The translations under genes were made by a program, and so were the position numbers. A stretch of 60,413 nucleotides of DNA from an uncultured Clostridia bacterium. GTDB taxonomy: Bacteria > Bacillota > Clostridia > Lachnospirales > Anaerotignaceae. The notes under the pieces are model-generated. The model searched no databases. It was not told the DNA's origin and saw only the letters and a program-made list of their open reading frames with translations. The stretch covers positions 1 through 60,413 of the forward strand of contig CALCGT010000047.1 of assembly GCA_937901125.1 (NCBI GenBank). The letters are read 5' to 3'. Positions within the stretch are counted from its first letter, which is position 1. Every line of letters starts with the position of its first letter. Positions 60,236 through 60,413 of this stretch are shown piece after piece.

Positions 60236-60413
60236 AAGCCACTCCTTCAATTTTTCAAAATGTTTGAGTAGTATAACATTTTTCGAGAAGAAAAGACATA
60301 GGAAAACGTAAAAATTTTCTGTGTTTTCTGGTCTTTTGGAGGTACAAAGCTTTGCTCATTTTTTGTTCTTGAATTGTCAAGTCAAGTGCAACGATACAGA
60401 AAAATAAACTTCA

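Overview
The window reads as chromosomal DNA of an anaerobic, fermentative, low-to-mid-GC Firmicute. The best fit is Anaerotignum (the Clostridium propionicum group). The reason is a lactoyl-CoA dehydratase cluster (activator, A and B subunits) followed by a propionate CoA-transferase; both match my memory of the C. propionicum enzymes very closely. Other support: two ferredoxin-linked 2-oxoacid oxidoreductases, rubrerythrin, T-box leaders, a type III glutamine synthetase, an archaeal-type ProS, and strong AGGAGG ribosome sites. No database was searched, so the genus is an inference.

Layout. 1-3.7 kb: luxS and small genes (HD-domain protein, ribbon-helix-helix-like protein with GTG start, DUF1540 protein, histidine phosphatase), then a frameshifted gene with a duplicated domain. 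3.8-7.6 kb: the SRP/ribosome maturation operon ylxM-ffh-rpsP-khpA-rimM-trmD, with a terminator-like hairpin before rimM. 7.6-11.3 kb: regulators (HxlR divergent from a small monooxygenase, TetR, YheO/DauR-like), DegV and a DUF6514 protein. 11.4-12.1 kb: an IS200-type element whose transposase carries one nonsense codon; it abuts the stop codon of a small gene with a LexA-box promoter. 12.6-18.6 kb: glnN, then an ATPase and a four-subunit Vor-type oxidoreductase. 18.8-25.7 kb: zapA, a U32 protein, RodA/FtsW-PBP pair and a patatin. 25.7-31.3 kb: a palindrome-rich intergenic region, a structured leader, and lcdC-lcdA-lcdB-pct. 31.4-40.4 kb: FAD/Rieske protein, DUF255 protein, a second oxidoreductase made of two fused genes, rubrerythrin, DUF4317 protein, tRNA-Thr. 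40.7-48.8 kb: an EamA transporter with a 5'-truncated second copy, proS with a proline T-box, a secreted stalk-domain protein, a cysteine hydrolase, an M29 aminopeptidase and a decayed ABC-F gene whose leader survives. 49-60.3 kb: an NlpC/P60 protein with a WalR-like box, leuABCD under a leucine T-box, SpoIID-like protein, three small unknown genes, queA and a sodium symporter.

How it fits together. The metabolic core suggests amino-acid and lactate fermentation. The acrylate-pathway genes activate lactate to lactoyl-CoA and dehydrate it. The Vor and fused oxidoreductases make acyl-CoA and reduced ferredoxin from 2-oxoacids. Glutamine synthetase and the leu operon cover biosynthesis. Rubrerythrin and the Rieske/FAD and thioredoxin-like proteins probably protect oxygen-labile enzymes.

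I found no clearly new multi-gene system such as a defence island, CRISPR or prophage. The best leads are regulatory: the lcd upstream region and leader, the LexA-controlled small gene, the WalR-like box, and the tandem small paralogues before queA.
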